Shown: positions 50,276 to 63,230, counted from the first letter of the stretch. The stretch is DNA of 64,000 nt from Acridotheres tristis (GCA_037013685.1 CM072887.1:50271154-50335153); one strand, 5' to 3'. Numbers and translations: made by a program. Notes: generated from the letters alone by a model not told the origin.

Positions 50276-51659
50276 GTTGGTTAGTTTAAAAAAGGCCAGT
50301 ATTCTCTGAGTATCTTGTGTGTTACATATGTGTGTTGCATGCATGGTTAGACATATCTACTGGCAGATGAGCTTTCCATTGCGAGCCTTCATGGGTGATT
50401 TTGCAGATATCACTTTTACTGACATCAAAATATAAAACAAAATGAAATTTAAAAAAAATCAAGGGATGAGAGACCTTTGTGGTTTTCTTTGAAGGCAGAC
50501 TATTTTCTGTAGGACTAACTTTTACCTGCTTTCCATCAAAGGCAGAAAATCCTGATGCATACAGCTGGCTCAATGTGACTGCTTTTGTCATTGTTCTGTA
50601 ATCTGAGTGCTCAGAGAACTGGCATATTTAATATTTCATTACATGTTCCAATATACTTCTTAATTCCTACACTGGGCTTCTAATGGTCAAACTATAGTGC
50701 TGACTTGTATTTTACATGGGCAAAGATAACAGCATTAGAGCCCCAGTGTTTCATCTTGTTCTATCCTATTCTGAGAAGCTTCATCATTTTCCCCGTAATC
50801 AGTTCCTGAAGTTTTGACTGGTATCCTAAAGCCATTTTAAGTGAACTGCACTAGCCAGTGAAAAGTCAAAGCAATATGAATACCAGAGGTAGCAGTAAAA
50901 ATATCTAAGATTTACTTTCAATATCTCTTCTGTCATAGTTTGAGGTAAAAAGCTTAGCATTGCACTTTTGTCCAAATTATAAAGGAATCTAAAATTCAAA
51001 AGGAAACATCTTTTTAATCCAAAGAATAATTTTAGGATTTTGAGGAGAAGAAATAGCTTCAGTCCAGTTCAAGTGTGGAAGTGAATCTGCTGAAGATTTT
51101 CTGAAAAATTTGAGAGACAGATAAACCATAGAAAAACACACACTAAAATCTCAATACTCTGAGCCTATTATCATGCATAAATGTTTTAACCACCAGGCTA
51201 TGGAGTGTGCATCTCTTTTGAATCACTTAATCCACTAGTATAATTCAAAGAGAGCTGGGACAGAGCCAGAGCTGTTCATGTTCTCGTTTTGACTCCGCTT
51301 CTGAAATTTTTTTACAGGGATGTCTACTTCAATACCTAGTAGAATTCTGTAAAAGAAAAAATGAAACTTGGAAAAATATTTATATGTGCTTGTCAGGAAC
51401 TTTTTTGATGCTTATCTTCAGTGTCCCAGATGACCCCTTTCAGTTCTAATCATACAGTACTGATTTCTTCACTCTTTCTGGATCCAAAGAGACTAAGATA
51501 AAAAGTTGCTCCAGATGTTTTGTGGAAAAAGGGTGGGACAGTAAAAGCAGCCAGCTAGATTTGTTCTATTTTCTTTAGTGGAAAAAGAACAAGAAAAGGC
51601 TTTATAACTGGACTTCAAAGCAGGGTACATCCAAGCCTTGCTCCCTGTTTAATCCTGAG
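50276..51659. other. Non-coding DNA, nothing recognised
   Basis: Unique AT-rich sequence. The minus-strand frame at 50322-50591 is not recognisable. Confidence 0.45.
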
Positions 51660-51960
51660 AGGAGAAAATATGAATTGCCAACCACCACCAGCCGTGAGGG
51701 TTTTCATGCAGCGTCTCTGCTGGGGGCGGTCGGGAAGAGGCAGTGGTGGGAGTGAACTTCGTATCATCCTTGTGAGACAGATCTCACAGGGCTAGCCAGG
51801 CACAGAGCCTTCTCATTCAATCCCAATTAACATACCAGACTTCTGACTCCTGGCATTTCTCCGTAGAATGTGTAGTTTTGACACTAACTCCTTTACCTCG
51901 GGCTCCACGGATCTGTCAAAAGGCTACAGTCAAACACCTGCTCTTCTACAGGTGAAGAGG
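51660..51960. other. GC/CpG-richer patch of unknown nature
   Basis: Contains GCAGCGTCTCTGC, GGGGGCGGTCGGGAAG (near 51722-51737) and, later, CTCGGGCTCCACGG, in an otherwise CpG-poor neighbourhood. A short hairpin TGTGAG/CTCACA surrounds ACAGAT near 51770-51788. It may be a small regulatory element; no exon is supported. Confidence 0.3.
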
Positions 51961-52353
51961 TTTCTGTATGCACTTACACGGTTTGAGATTGCCATGTATT
52001 TTCTGGTTGGAATAGCATATCATCACAGAGCAAGCTCTGCTTTGTCAGAACAGTTTTCCTTTCTCTTTATTTGTGGTTAGTGAGGTGCCTACTCTGGAGC
52101 ATGAAAGTTCATCCCTGATTTACCTGGATGATATTTTTATCACACCCTTCCAAGTAACCTATCCCTTTTTTATGTTTTAGCCTTGGTTCATTAACTTTTC
52201 ACCTGGGGAATGTAGTAAACAGAGAAAAATCAATTCTGACTCAATCCAGCTCTCTAAACTTTCTGGAGTTCTTGTTCAACACTGAAACCATGACCCTGGA
52301 GACTTCTCTTTCATAGAGAATATATATTAACTTTGTCAGTCAGTCTGATTAAA
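51961..52353. other. Non-coding DNA, nothing recognised
   Basis: Unique AT-rich sequence leading into the pyrimidine tract. Confidence 0.4.
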
Positions 52354-52400
52354 TCTCTCTCCCCCTCTTTCTCTTCCTCTCTCTCTCTCCTGTATTCCAG
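52354..52400 (+). repeat. CT-rich polypyrimidine tract ending in a splice-acceptor-like CAG
   Basis: About 37 bases of nearly pure C/T (52354-52390) followed by TGTATTCCAG (52391-52400), with a branch-point-like TCTGATT just upstream. As a splice acceptor it is excellent, but the sequence after it stays open only briefly. The tract could also adopt a triplex. Confidence 0.7.
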
Positions 52401-53935
52401 TCTCTTTTTAACCTCTTTTTATGCCAGCCCTTACTGAAATGAGATATAACAAAACCACACCAGTTTTACCCTTAGGAGATAACTGCAGATATTGCCTGAT
52501 TGATGGCTACTCTATTTTTCTTCTGAACATGTTTTTTTTCTCCTGTCACCTTCTCTTCTCTCCCTGAAACCCAGAGTAAGAAAAGGGAGACAGCAAGTAG
52601 GTTCCATTAAAAATTCACATTGTACACCTCTGCAGCAGTAAAAACAAAAGTATCCCTTATTCTGAAGTATAAACTACCTGGGGCAGCCAATGCTATGGTT
52701 TCAAGGGAAGTCTGAATAAGACAATACAGAGGACCTTCAAGACCAGAGTTAATTAAAACTTCTCCCAAGTACAGAACATCAGAATGGAATTTCGAAAACC
52801 CTCAGAACAGAGCAATAACCTTTTCACATTGTTTTTATATCTTACTTCACATAAAAAGACACAAGACAAAGAAAACTAACAAAGCAGTGATAGCAGGACT
52901 TCTTTCACAAATCTTTACACCTGCTTAAACTTGTAGGAAAAAAAAAGTATTGAAGTATCCCATGTACAGAACAAATTTATCCTCCAAGTGGAAATAGACT
53001 ATCTTCTGACATAAGGACTATTACTTTATATTGTGTCTAAACACAATTTTATTATAGTTCTAGGCCATATTCTAAGTGTTGTTTCTAGATGATAGGCAAG
53101 ATAAGAATACACTAGTTTGGCTATCAGTATAGCGTAGTCAAGGTTAATTATCCTTACAGAGATGCACTGTAATAGTCCTTTACTTCTCCTAGAACCCTAA
53201 CTGGCTCCGAGATTTTTACACAGAAGTGAACTGCCCCACCCAAACTACCCCTTACACAGAGATGCTGGTTACTTCTTACATAAAAAGGCTTCTGGGAGTT
53301 CCTTACCTGATCCAAACTACATTGGATTTTGACATCTTAGAGCAATGGCTAAATTTTGCAAACTATCTCTGAATCCTATGTTTTATAAACTCATTTTATA
53401 GGTAAAAAGGAACCACAGCTTAGGTCTTAGAAAATCCTTTGTGAGTGTGAACTCAGGCAACCTGCAGAATGTCTTTGACTTTTTCTTGTAAGAGTTCTGT
53501 ATTCCAAATATTGATATTAATCTGAAGCCAATACTCTGTTTTGGAATCTCTTCTCTGAACTGGTGCATTTATGTGGGATGTCTATGTCATATTAACTCCA
53601 CCCTTCCTTCCCCATTCAGTTTTACATTTAGTCTACTAATTTCGTATAATGTAAAAAAAACAAGGGGCAGCACATAAAGCACTAAATTGGAAGGCCACAC
53701 CCTCTAATCCTATCTGATAGCACTCAAAAGTCTAGAAGCACGATAAAAGAACAGGTGAATATTGATGCATTTTTTCTGAACTGGAGGAAATAACCTTGGC
53801 TATACGTAACAGGAAGACTGGGTCAATGGGTGCTGCACCATCAGCAAACTTGCCTTAGAGGGCAGAGTGATGGCCATTTTGCATCCCATAACTCATCAGC
53901 AGATGCACAAAGCAAATGCTACAGCAGAAGAAGCC
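52401..53935. other. Non-coding DNA, nothing recognised
   Basis: Unique AT-rich sequence without supported features. Confidence 0.45.
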
Positions 53936-54093
53936 AGTAGGTCCATCCAGTTGGCCCTATCTCTACCACAGGTCAATGCCAAAATCTTTGGACAGGGTAA
54001 TAAAACCTTTGTTGTGTACCCAATTTTGTAGTAATATACTATAGGGATAAATTTCTTCATGATTCCAGCTGGTGATCAGTTTATGTCTTGAAA
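53936..54093 (+). repeat. Ancient amniote interspersed repeat fragment
   Basis: AGTAGGTCCATCCAGTTGG, then ACAGGTCAATGCC, and after about 90 bp GGGATAAATTTCTTCATGAT and CCAGCTGGTGATCAGTTTAT. Both halves, in this order, match a repeat common in turtles, crocodilians and birds ('GGTCCATCTAGCCCAGTATCCTGTC...GTGGCCAATGCCAG'). The match is from memory. The family name and type (probably an old LINE) are uncertain. Confidence 0.45.
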
Positions 54094-54937
54094 TTATCTG
54101 TGGATACACTCAATAACTTTTTTTTGTGTTGGCAACATCTAATTATTAGAAAGCAAACAAATCCAGTGACATTTAAAACATTGCTGAAACACTGCACAGC
54201 TCATCTTGGGAAATTATGGGTTTGTTTTTATTTTTTACAAATAGTGTTACAGATGGCATTAGGATTGAATTTGCACAACTTAAAGGCTGTTTTAATAAAC
54301 ATCTAGTGTCTAAGTCAGCACTGGAAAGAGCAGGTGTACCTTCATATTTGCTATTTCTGTATCTTAGTCATGATCCTCAGCCAGAGACAGGAGACACTTT
54401 GTATAATATTGTGAAGGAGAAAAGATCACATAGTGATTTGCAGTTAAAAAACTTGTATTTGCAACATAATACAAATTATTTATTCTCCTCTCACAGGATG
54501 GAAATGTTAATATTGTGAAGCACTGTATAGAACTGTTGATTCCTAATGAAGGTGTTATTGTTATGTATTAGCAGCGTGGTATGTTGTGAGTTCTCTGTAA
54601 GTATGTCGCCATTATATTCATCAGTCTCATGTCTTAGTACTTCCTTCCAGGATAACATAGCCTTAATTGTTCTCTAAGTGACCAAAACAGTGGAATGTTT
54701 CACAGAATGCTCCATTAATCAAAATATAAATCAAGGAATACTGGAAATATGGAGACGTTTTAAGATTGGTACTGTCTCCTGGAACTAAGAAACATTTATT
54801 TCTAGAACTCTTCTTTTTCTTCCACTTTTTCCTCATACCGAAGTACTGTTCACCTTCTTTTAAGGGAACTGGCATATGTTTATGCCGGACCTTGTGAGAT
54901 CTCATGCATTTTTCCACTGTTATTCTCTTTAAAAAAA
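54094..54937. other. Non-coding DNA, nothing recognised
   Basis: Unique AT-rich sequence. The 100-codon frame at 54216-54518 does not begin at ATG in a good context and resembles no family. Confidence 0.4.
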
Positions 54938-55020
54938 GCAACAAACCAAAACAACAACAACACAAAAACCAAAACCAAACAAAAGCAAACAACCAAAACC
55001 AAAACACCCATCAAAACCAA
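54938..55020 (+). repeat. A/C-rich low-complexity tract (AACAA, AACCAAA units)
   Basis: Units such as AACAACAACAAC and CCAAAACCAAA without a fixed period. Read on the minus strand it gives a Phe/Trp/Cys/Leu-rich artefactual frame (54663-55007). Confidence 0.85.
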
Positions 55021-57693
55021 AAACCCAACATATCAAGGAAGATCTTCATACCCGCAAGAACTTGGGGCAAAATGTTCTAGACAGAATATACAGAAGAATT
55101 GGAAGATGAGCAAATGAATAAGTCTGTATGCTGGAAAATGGAAAGGCAGTGACATCTGCTTATGTTGGTAGGCTTACACTCTCTCCCACTATGCTGCTTC
55201 CTGGAGTCTGCCTGTATTATTTACATATTAAATAAAATATGCTGCTAATGGGCAGGCTGAAGATACAAACATCAGAAGACAATAGCATTCTTATGGATGA
55301 GGGTAAACAAGTGTAGCTCTACTGAATGTGGGTCAGGTTTATGTTTCTAGACTCATATAAGGATTTCAGACCTCAACATAAACTGTAAGACGGAAAAAAT
55401 GGAAGCAAACATTTCATTCTATTTTATAAATGGTCAGTGAAAAGGTGGGACAGATAATGACACCAAAAGCACTGCAATAACTGGCAAATCTATTTTAAGT
55501 ACTTTGATTTAAAGCAAGAGGGTGGTTTTTTTATTAAACAAACTGATTTTAAGGTGATAAATAAAGGACAAAACAGTTGTTTACATTACTGAACTGAGTA
55601 ATCTACCACTAACCTATAACTTGGGAATGTAACAAAATATTCCTTTTTATTTTCAAAAATTTAACCTTAAGGATGTTTAAACCACAAAAATGTATTTAAC
55701 CATAAGAAAATGCTTCCATTTAGCAAGAACAAAGAACATTCTCAGACTCAAGGGCAAAAATCCACCCTAAAAACTCAGAATGAGATTTACTAACAGTAGC
55801 ATACATGAACTAGAAAATGGTATTATCTTCTCTCAAAATGATGTTGCTGCCTTACAGTTGCACATGAAGTTTTTATATCTGCATTGAAAAAAAAGATCTT
55901 CCATAAGCCAAACAGACAATAAGCTTGTACTTGAGAAGATGAGTTTTCCTTGGTCATATTTACAATTCTGCAATAATTTCATATATATAGTTGAAATTTT
56001 TTATTTGAGCTGAGTTGCAGAGAAAACTACAATGCAATCCTTGCAAGACTAATAATCTTTCTGGATTTAAAAAACATTTAACAAAATGTTTTACAATGAA
56101 AATTTAAGACTAGATGTTGTGTTGAAGATACAGACTGCCAAGAGATCTAAAAAGTGATAAATTATCTTTAGAGTTTGAAGCACACCAGTTAGGAGCAAAA
56201 TAGAAACCTTTGGCAATAATGTGTAACAGAGGGAGAATATGAACTGTAGGCACCTGTATTCTGGATATGTAAGGACTTTTGATGGGGGACATTGTTGTTA
56301 AATTATCACTCCCACCAACTTGTGCTGGAGCTGCTTATGCAGAAAAATTCCCTCTTAACCCATACAAACCCCCATCTTTTAAATTAGCACACATTAGAAG
56401 GGACAAGAAGAGCTTTCAGCTGACAAGAGAGTTTGTGTAAATTTGAATCTACTATTCAATCAGCTAATTTTGAGAAGGCTAGTACTGAACACAAGCTTCA
56501 GAAGCAAGTTTTAACAGAGGACAAGTACCTAATTTTACAGAGTGGTAACCTTTATTTCTTCTTCCATAGAATCTGACTAAAGCCAAAGAAGAGTTAGTCC
56601 AGGACCAAGAATACAAAGATGGTATTTTGTAATAACAAAATGATGAGTGTATGAGACTAGATCCTGAGGTGGAATACAGGCAACATTACATCTAGGATGT
56701 AATGCTTTGGAAAGAAACCCAGAAAGTGTAATGCTGTACATCCAGAACCATTTTGGATATGCTGCCTTACCTGAAGACTGTATAAATTAGCTTAGAAAAG
56801 GTGTTGGGTTTTATGGTGTGGAATTGTGTGACTATGCAACCTGCACCTTTTGTTACAAGGTGTATATGAAATTCAACAGGTACAAAGAACCTTTTGAAAG
56901 AAGTCTTGTTGCACAAACCGTTCTTGTGTTCCTATCTCCAAAGTATACTGACACTCCATTGCTGTGGTTTTAAAAAGGGAACAAATTTTCTGAGAAGCTG
57001 CTGCTGAAAGCAGGCACACAGCACAGCACACTTTTCAGAGTGCAACACTGCTATTATCTAAGAATTGGAAGAAGAGTCTATCAGCATGTCACAGTCCCTT
57101 TCTGATTCAGAAAAAGAAGTTCAGTACAGTCTGGCCAGAGGACTTCACAGCTCTCTTCTAAGAAGAAGCTGATGATCTGGGCTAAGTCAGGTTGTAAGAA
57201 GCAAATATGGAAAATGCTATTTTATGATGTGCACTCTATGCACAAATATTAAGTGTGCAAAAGACATGGTGAACTTACAGCAGTGCTTGAACCAGGTCTG
57301 TTCATTGTAGTAATAGGATAATCACAACTAATTGCTGCTTTTATTTCTGGGAAGACAATTTGACAAGGACTGTGATCGGGAAATTGAAGATATGCTGTCT
57401 TCAGAAAATGAGCTACAGTACACTTCGGGAGAATATAGACAACTGACTGCCACATAACAGGGAAGTAGAGCCAGCACTGAAGAAACAGACTGATGTAAAA
57501 GGTGAAACAAGTGGGGATAATGTTACATGGCAATGTTTAACCACTGCAACTCTCCTTTCCATGCTCCTTTAGAACATGGGTATTTAGAGTGAGGATTGAT
57601 GAAGTAGAGGATTAAATTATGCCTCTCATAAAGCTGTCTCATACATATTTTTTCTGTTCAGCACAAAAAATAATGAAGAGCAGAAGCAGCTGA
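55021..57693. other. Non-coding DNA, nothing recognised
   Basis: About 2.7 kb of unique AT-rich sequence. No recognisable repeats or coding frames. Confidence 0.45.
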
Positions 57694-57817
57694 GGAGATG
57701 TTGGTAATGCCAAGGTTGTGGGTTTGATCCCCATATGGGCCATTCACTTAAGAGTTGGACTTCATGATCCTTGTGGATCCCTTACAACTCAGAATATTCT
57801 GTGATATCTGACTCTGT
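57694..57817 (+). mobile_element. tRNA-Ile-derived SINE with CR1 tail (TguSINE1-type)
   Basis: The head AATGCCAAGGTTGTGGGTTT and following GATCCCCATATGGGCCA correspond to the 3' half of tRNA-Ile, including the T-arm and the Pol III B-box (GGTTTGATCC, 57721-57730). It then passes into GTTGGACTTCATGATCCTTG (57754-57773) and ends in CAACTCAGAATATTCTGTGAT and a degenerate CTGTGA repeat. That tail is the CR1 3' end, nearly the same as in the CR1 at 35008-35059 of this window. SINEs of this design borrow the CR1 reverse transcriptase. The A-box and anticodon arm are lost, so this is a 5'-truncated fossil. It is not a tRNA gene. Confidence 0.85.
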
Positions 57818-58653
57818 GACTAATGCTGCAGAAGACCTAGCTAGCCACATCTATGACTTTACAATTTAGCAGGCCTCAGCACAGTTAAAAGCAACAGCAA
57901 AAGTAATTTCGTAAGACAAGATTCCATATCACAGGGACCTTTGACAACAGAAATTCTATATAGTCCATCAGAGCTCAGATCAATATTGAAGAAAGTTCTG
58001 GAAAACCATACAGAAGCTGGAGATAAAACAGTATGCCATTATAAACAGGTAAACAGCCCATGGCCTAAAGGGCATGAACATGTTGCCCCAGGTATTGTTA
58101 TCTTGTCCAAGATAAGAGACTCAGGAGCTATATGAAAAACAGGTCAGCTGTCATGCAAGGCTGGAATGCCAGAAAAGTAGAAGAAAGTCCCTTCCCAACA
58201 GCATAGACAAAAAGTGGCATTCTGGTCTGATTGGAACTTCAAAGGAGTTATGATAGAAATGGCAGCTCAGGTTTAGATATTTTTTCACCTTCTACATTGG
58301 TGTTTAATTGACCGAACAACTGTTTCACATCCAATGAAATTCCATTTAAATTTCCCGATAATTTCACTTTACATTCTTGCTTGGAAGCAAGAAGAACCGA
58401 AAAACTCAGTGCCTGGGTTACTGTATCTTAGTTCCTATTTCAACTATGTACTGAAATCTCCAAATCCCCTTTAAAAGGCAGGAGCTTTTCCTCTGCAGCA
58501 ATCATGGTGCCACTGAAGCTGAAAAATGCAAAAAATATGTAACAGGAGCAAAACTTATTAGAAGTAAAAGTGAAAAAGCCCCACAACTGGAGGATCTTCA
58601 GGATATCTCTACACTGTTGGCAGAAAGGACACCCCCTGGAGCCAAAGCCGGAG
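57818..58653. other. Non-coding DNA, nothing recognised
   Basis: Unique sequence after the SINE. Confidence 0.4.
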
Positions 58654-58687
58654 ACAAAATAAAAACAAAACAAAACAAAACCAAAAC
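58654..58687 (+). repeat. (AAAAC)n low-complexity tract
   Basis: AAAATAAAAACAAAACAAAA and similar units. Simple A-rich repeat without a source element in evidence. Confidence 0.8.
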
Positions 58688-61600
58688 TGAGAACACAAGC
58701 ATGATCCTGATTATTGATAACCAAGGCAACTCAGTACAAAGCTGTATCCCTAAAGTGTTACTAAATCTTGCTTCCAATTTCAAGTCTATCTCTATGAGGA
58801 CCTGACAGGTTAGACACTTGACAGAGAAAAGCAGATACACAAAGCTAAATTTTATTGGTTAGGTTTCTTTTCCCTTTTTGTATGTTTTGCTAGATAGTTT
58901 TCACTGCAAAAGAAAGCCTTTGTGAAATCTCAGCGGTGAAATTTTCACCATTTTTAAAATTGCTTTTTAAATCAATGGTCTTAAATACAGGCAATAATTG
59001 TTGCACTTGTGAAAATATAAAGTTCTTTGGAGGAACTACAGGGGTACCAAATTCAGTATTTAGGAAAGGCATGTGATCACTTAGGTAGTAGATGGTCACT
59101 ATTGCTATCTCATACTTCGCTTAGCAATTTTTGCAAAATTTTATAACATTTCTGGTTTTATTGGTTTTGTTTCCTATTCAATACATTGGCATTTGTAGAT
59201 TTGTTCAGTGTAAATGGAAAACTGATATTGTTATTGCCTGAGTTGCAAAGTATTTGTTCATTAAATCGTTTTCTACTTTAAAAATGTGTAAGTAGCAAAG
59301 CAACAGATGCATTCCTATGCTGCTGACTAATTGACCAATTGCAATAACAAAAATATTGTCAGAACTTCTCTTCCTTTGAAATGGGAAACATTTGCAATGT
59401 TATGGTCATTATCTGGTAGTATGAAAGAAGAAAATCTGTACTTTCTTACAGTAAAAGTGCTTAGTGTCCTTAATATTGTGGAAACAGCAAGTTAGCAAAA
59501 GAGATGTTCTGCATTTTAGGGCTGTGCTAAGGCCATTTGGAGCTGTAATCATAATATTATGTAAGCTTCCCTACTGCTCAGTGCCTAGAATGCTGCCTTT
59601 CCTTTATTTTTCACCTAAGGGAGTCACTGGTTTATCTCAGAAACACCTCACTCAGCAGCTGGCACCTCTGTGTGCGGTCGGGCAGTGCATCCTGGCTGCC
59701 CATCTTTGAAATGCAAAGGAAGGTAGATGCCAGCAGAAGTCGACAGGGTAGATGGTAATAAAAGTCCATCTTTGAGGCAGCTTTGAGATGCATAGTGCAA
59801 CTCACATATCAATCAAATCGAGTTTCACCAGAAGTATGGTATTTTTTACTGAAAGAAAACATTTTATATTCACAAATATCTCCAATAATTTAATTCTTTT
59901 AGCAATTTTTAAAAAAATATTCTAGGTATTTCCTCTGTTTGTGAATGACAAAAAAATGTTTTCCTAAATGAAAACTTAAACTGTTCTTACACATTATTTT
60001 AATTTTACAAATGGAGTTTGCGATGTGGAGTCTTTGGGAAATAAAGAATGGACTTCCCTTTTGACAGATTTCTAGATAGTTGACTCTCCTTTGCTTTTAA
60101 ACTGTAGGAAAAATAACTTCCATGTCTGAAGTAAAAAATTGGTTTCATGACCTAGTCTGACTGTCTTTGAGCAAATTCATGTTGTGTGACAGAATATGGG
60201 TTGGTTCATGAATGATTACAAACATAAGGAGCTCTAAATTTGGCTGTCTTGTAGAAGATAAATTTGATAGTTTGGGGAGTTTTTATTGTTTTAGTTAGTC
60301 TACTTTTTTTTAGCTCAGACTGAACATTGACCAGAATGAAATTCATGCTACTATTGAAACGGGCAATTGAAAAAAACACCTTCTACAATCCACTTTCTCC
60401 TGACCCCAGCTCTTTTCCTCTGGGAAAAAGAAAATGTGCCTGAACTAAAGTTTCTTGTTTTCCAGACCCTTAATCCTGGCAGAAATATGCTCTTGTTTTC
60501 CACTGAAAGTGAAATTAATCCCATTCAAAAATGTTGTCTAGCGGTGGCTGCTGCTGTTGTTGCTTTATTGACTGTTAAGACACCTTTGAGTGTGGTTGGG
60601 AGAGTGGGGAAAAAATAGAAACGTTATTGTGCAATCAATTTAGTGTGTTGCAAGGTGATAATAGAATTGTAACTTACTGCAGCATTTTGTTCTCACAAAT
60701 CGTAACTGTTTCTTAAAGGAACAAACAGCCCTCAATCAGGTTCATTTGAAATAATACTTTTTAATTCCTTTGTGCTCCATTTTAAGAATGTTTACTTCCC
60801 TATTAGCTCTGAGGGAGTGCCAGATCTAACTACGTTGATTGCTTGTCTTTGGTATATACTCCTTCCTGGGGCTAACATCCTCCCTGCTATGCTCTGTCAA
60901 CTTTTAGGTTAGATCAACTTGGGATATAGATCTCCTGTTGTCTTATCTCTACCCATCAGATAATTAATTAACCTCTCTGGTAAGCTTTGTATTCTTCTCA
61001 GTCTTTGATGGATCTTACAGTTTATCAGAATTGCAATTCATTAATACTGTAGATCCTTTGGTTAAGACTGTGTCCTCAGGGCTCCAAGGTTTTCCTTGCA
61101 CAGTGTATGCAGGCAAAGAAACACAATCCTGCTTTCCAAATCAGCAAGCAGTGAATCAATGTTCTTGTCCTTTCTTGCATGCTTACTCCCTAACTTCCAT
61201 TCCTTTTTACTGCAGCTGTTGATGCCTTTAACTTTGTTATGCTTGTCTATTTTTCTCCCATTATTTTGAGTGTGCTGTCAAAGAATGTCCTCAGAACACT
61301 GGTTGTTTTAATATAAATTTTTAAACTTTTTATCAGAGTTTCATATCCTCTCCACAGGAGTTGTAAACCTGAAATTTGTCTTCTATTATATTGATGTTTG
61401 TTGCAGGCCAGAATTTAGTTATTGTACCAAGAAGACTGAGGTGGTAATTCAGTCAAATTTTCCAGCAGAGATTAATGACCCTTAAAGCACTAGATTTTCC
61501 ATTGCAGTTTAAAGTCAGCTTAGGGATGATTCTTAGTCGTGCAAGCCTGTTCTGCCAGGTCCTTTCTCACATGAATTTCTATTTACATATTCTGGTATAC

Positions 61601-62132
61601 ACAATATAAACAATATTCCTACATAGTGCTGAGAATAGACATAAATATCAGATACTGTTCTCTGAGATGCAACAACATAGCCTATGCCAATTTGAAAAAA
61701 AAATAAGTCACTGATTGGTGCTTAATTGAAAGAAGTCTAAAGTTTTATTGACGTAAAAATGATGGCACTTTTTAACTTTTTCCATATTATTTGAAAAATG
61801 TGTTCACTTTTTCACTTAATAAAAATGTTTTCATGATAAAAAATCCTTTTTTGGAAGTCCCTTTCTCAACTAAATCTAGAAATACCTTTGAGCAGTACCA
61901 ACGACCTTCTGCCTGCGCTGAACTGAGAACCCAAATGGGTCCTGGTGGTTCTCAGTGGCCCTACCATTTCTCCAGAAGCAAAGTCAGAAGGTTCATGCCC
62001 ACCTCTGAGCAGTTGCAGACGCAGTGATTCCAGCTCATATCCTGCTTTCTCTGGTCACACCTATAGGTCTTTCAAGAGAAGCAGAAAGCCTTTTCTTGTG
62101 CTACAGGAATGGAAGTAGAAGCTTTGCTAAAA
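58688..62132. other. Non-coding DNA, nothing recognised
   Basis: About 3.4 kb of AT-rich unique sequence. A weak enhancer-like patch lies at 60.63-60.76 kb. No repeats or coding frames that I can support. Confidence 0.4.
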
Positions 62133-62149
62133 GTAAAAAAAAAAAAAAA
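62133..62149 (+). repeat. A-tract (~15 A)
   Basis: An A-run follows AAAGT. It could be the tail of an old retrocopy inserted on the plus strand, but the upstream sequence is not a gene I recognise and no target-site duplication was found. Confidence 0.6.
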
Positions 62150-62589
62150 TTCTCTTTAATGTGTGTGTTTTTTAGCAGATGTCAAACCCTTGATTCACAC
62201 TATTTGATTTAACAGCTGGGCAGAGTTTCCAAATCATCTACTTGTATGCAGTGGTATCAGTAGATGGCCAGGAATTTCAATAACCATGAATATCTACAGT
62301 TTAAGCTTGCTTAATATTCTCCTTATTCTTATGAGGAATGTAATGTTCACAATTAAGTTTAGCATTTAGACAGACTGTGTAATGTGGCATACTATTCACT
62401 TTCAGAATTCTTTAGAAGTAATAAACCTGGATTGTACATTAAAATGTGATATGACTCCCAGATGTACCCTCACTATTTTTTTGGCACTTGGCACCACACA
62501 TTATTTTCCACTGGTTCAGATGACAGGCAGAGCCCATCTGAGGCAAAACGAAACAATTTCCAACTGGTGGGCTTGATAGTGCAGGTGAC
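62150..62589. other. Non-coding DNA, nothing recognised
   Basis: AT-rich unique sequence before the strong element that follows. Confidence 0.4.
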
Positions 62590-63066
62590 ATTAAATAATT
62601 AACAAGTTCGCTTTCAGAACCATGCCTCATGCTTTAATTAATATCGCTTCTTAAAATAAGAAGTTGTTTACCATTGCTGCTTCTGCAAGCTGATTGCTGC
62701 TTGCAAAAAACATCTGAGACATGACTATGCCCAGGGGATTGCTTTCACTTCATTGTTTATAATAACTACAAACAAAGAGCTGCAAAAGCTCATCTCGCCA
62801 TGAGGCATCCTGACAATCTGCCAGTTTAGTCACCAATAATAATGAGACTGGCACAAGCAATAAGCTCAGCGCAAATCTAATGAGGGCCTGTTTCAATCGC
62901 TCATTGATATGACAGCAGCTGCTAAGCACCCAGCGTTTGGGATGTACACACACGAGGTATGTGTGCCTCCAACCAGTGGAAGGACAATTTCCTCCTCGAA
63001 ATGGCTTTAGTCCTATTCAGAACATGTGTCACCTTTTTAAAATTTAATTTCTGTCCCCCGTCTCAG

Positions 63067-63230
63067 AGATATGATCCAGGCCAGCCCTGCTCAGGAACAC
63101 AAAAATCATCCGGGCTCCCTGGGCCATGGAGAAGGCCAGAGAGGAGGCTGAGCTGGAGCTGGATCTGGAGCAGGTGCCCACGTGGAGCCGAAGGTGCGCG
63201 CGATGCACGGGCTGCGTGTGCTGAGCCCAG
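63067..63230 (+). other. Candidate 164-bp exon flanked by strong splice sites
   Basis: Acceptor: TTCTGTCCCCCGTCTCAG, with AG at 63065-63066. Donor: GAGCCCAG followed by GTAACG (63231-63236). Between them the frame starting at 63067 is open for all 54 codons plus 2 nt, and stops at the TAA just past the donor. The translation is rich in Arg, Trp, Pro and Ser and matches nothing I know, so a non-coding (lncRNA or 5' UTR) exon is more likely than a coding one. A shorter frame, ATG 63126 to TGA 63222-63224 (32 codons, beginning MEKAREEAELELDLEQ), lies within it. Confidence 0.3.

Noticed and set aside
54663..55007. 114-codon minus-strand frame with Trp/Phe/Cys repeats
   Set aside because: Artefact of the A/C-rich low-complexity tract at 54938-55020.
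57701..57738. Possible tRNA-Ile gene
   Set aside because: Only the 3' half is present, it lacks the anticodon arm and A-box, and it is fused to a CR1 tail. It is a SINE.
61791..62149. Processed pseudogene ending in the A-tract
   Set aside because: The upstream sequence matches no gene I recognise and no flanking duplication is visible.
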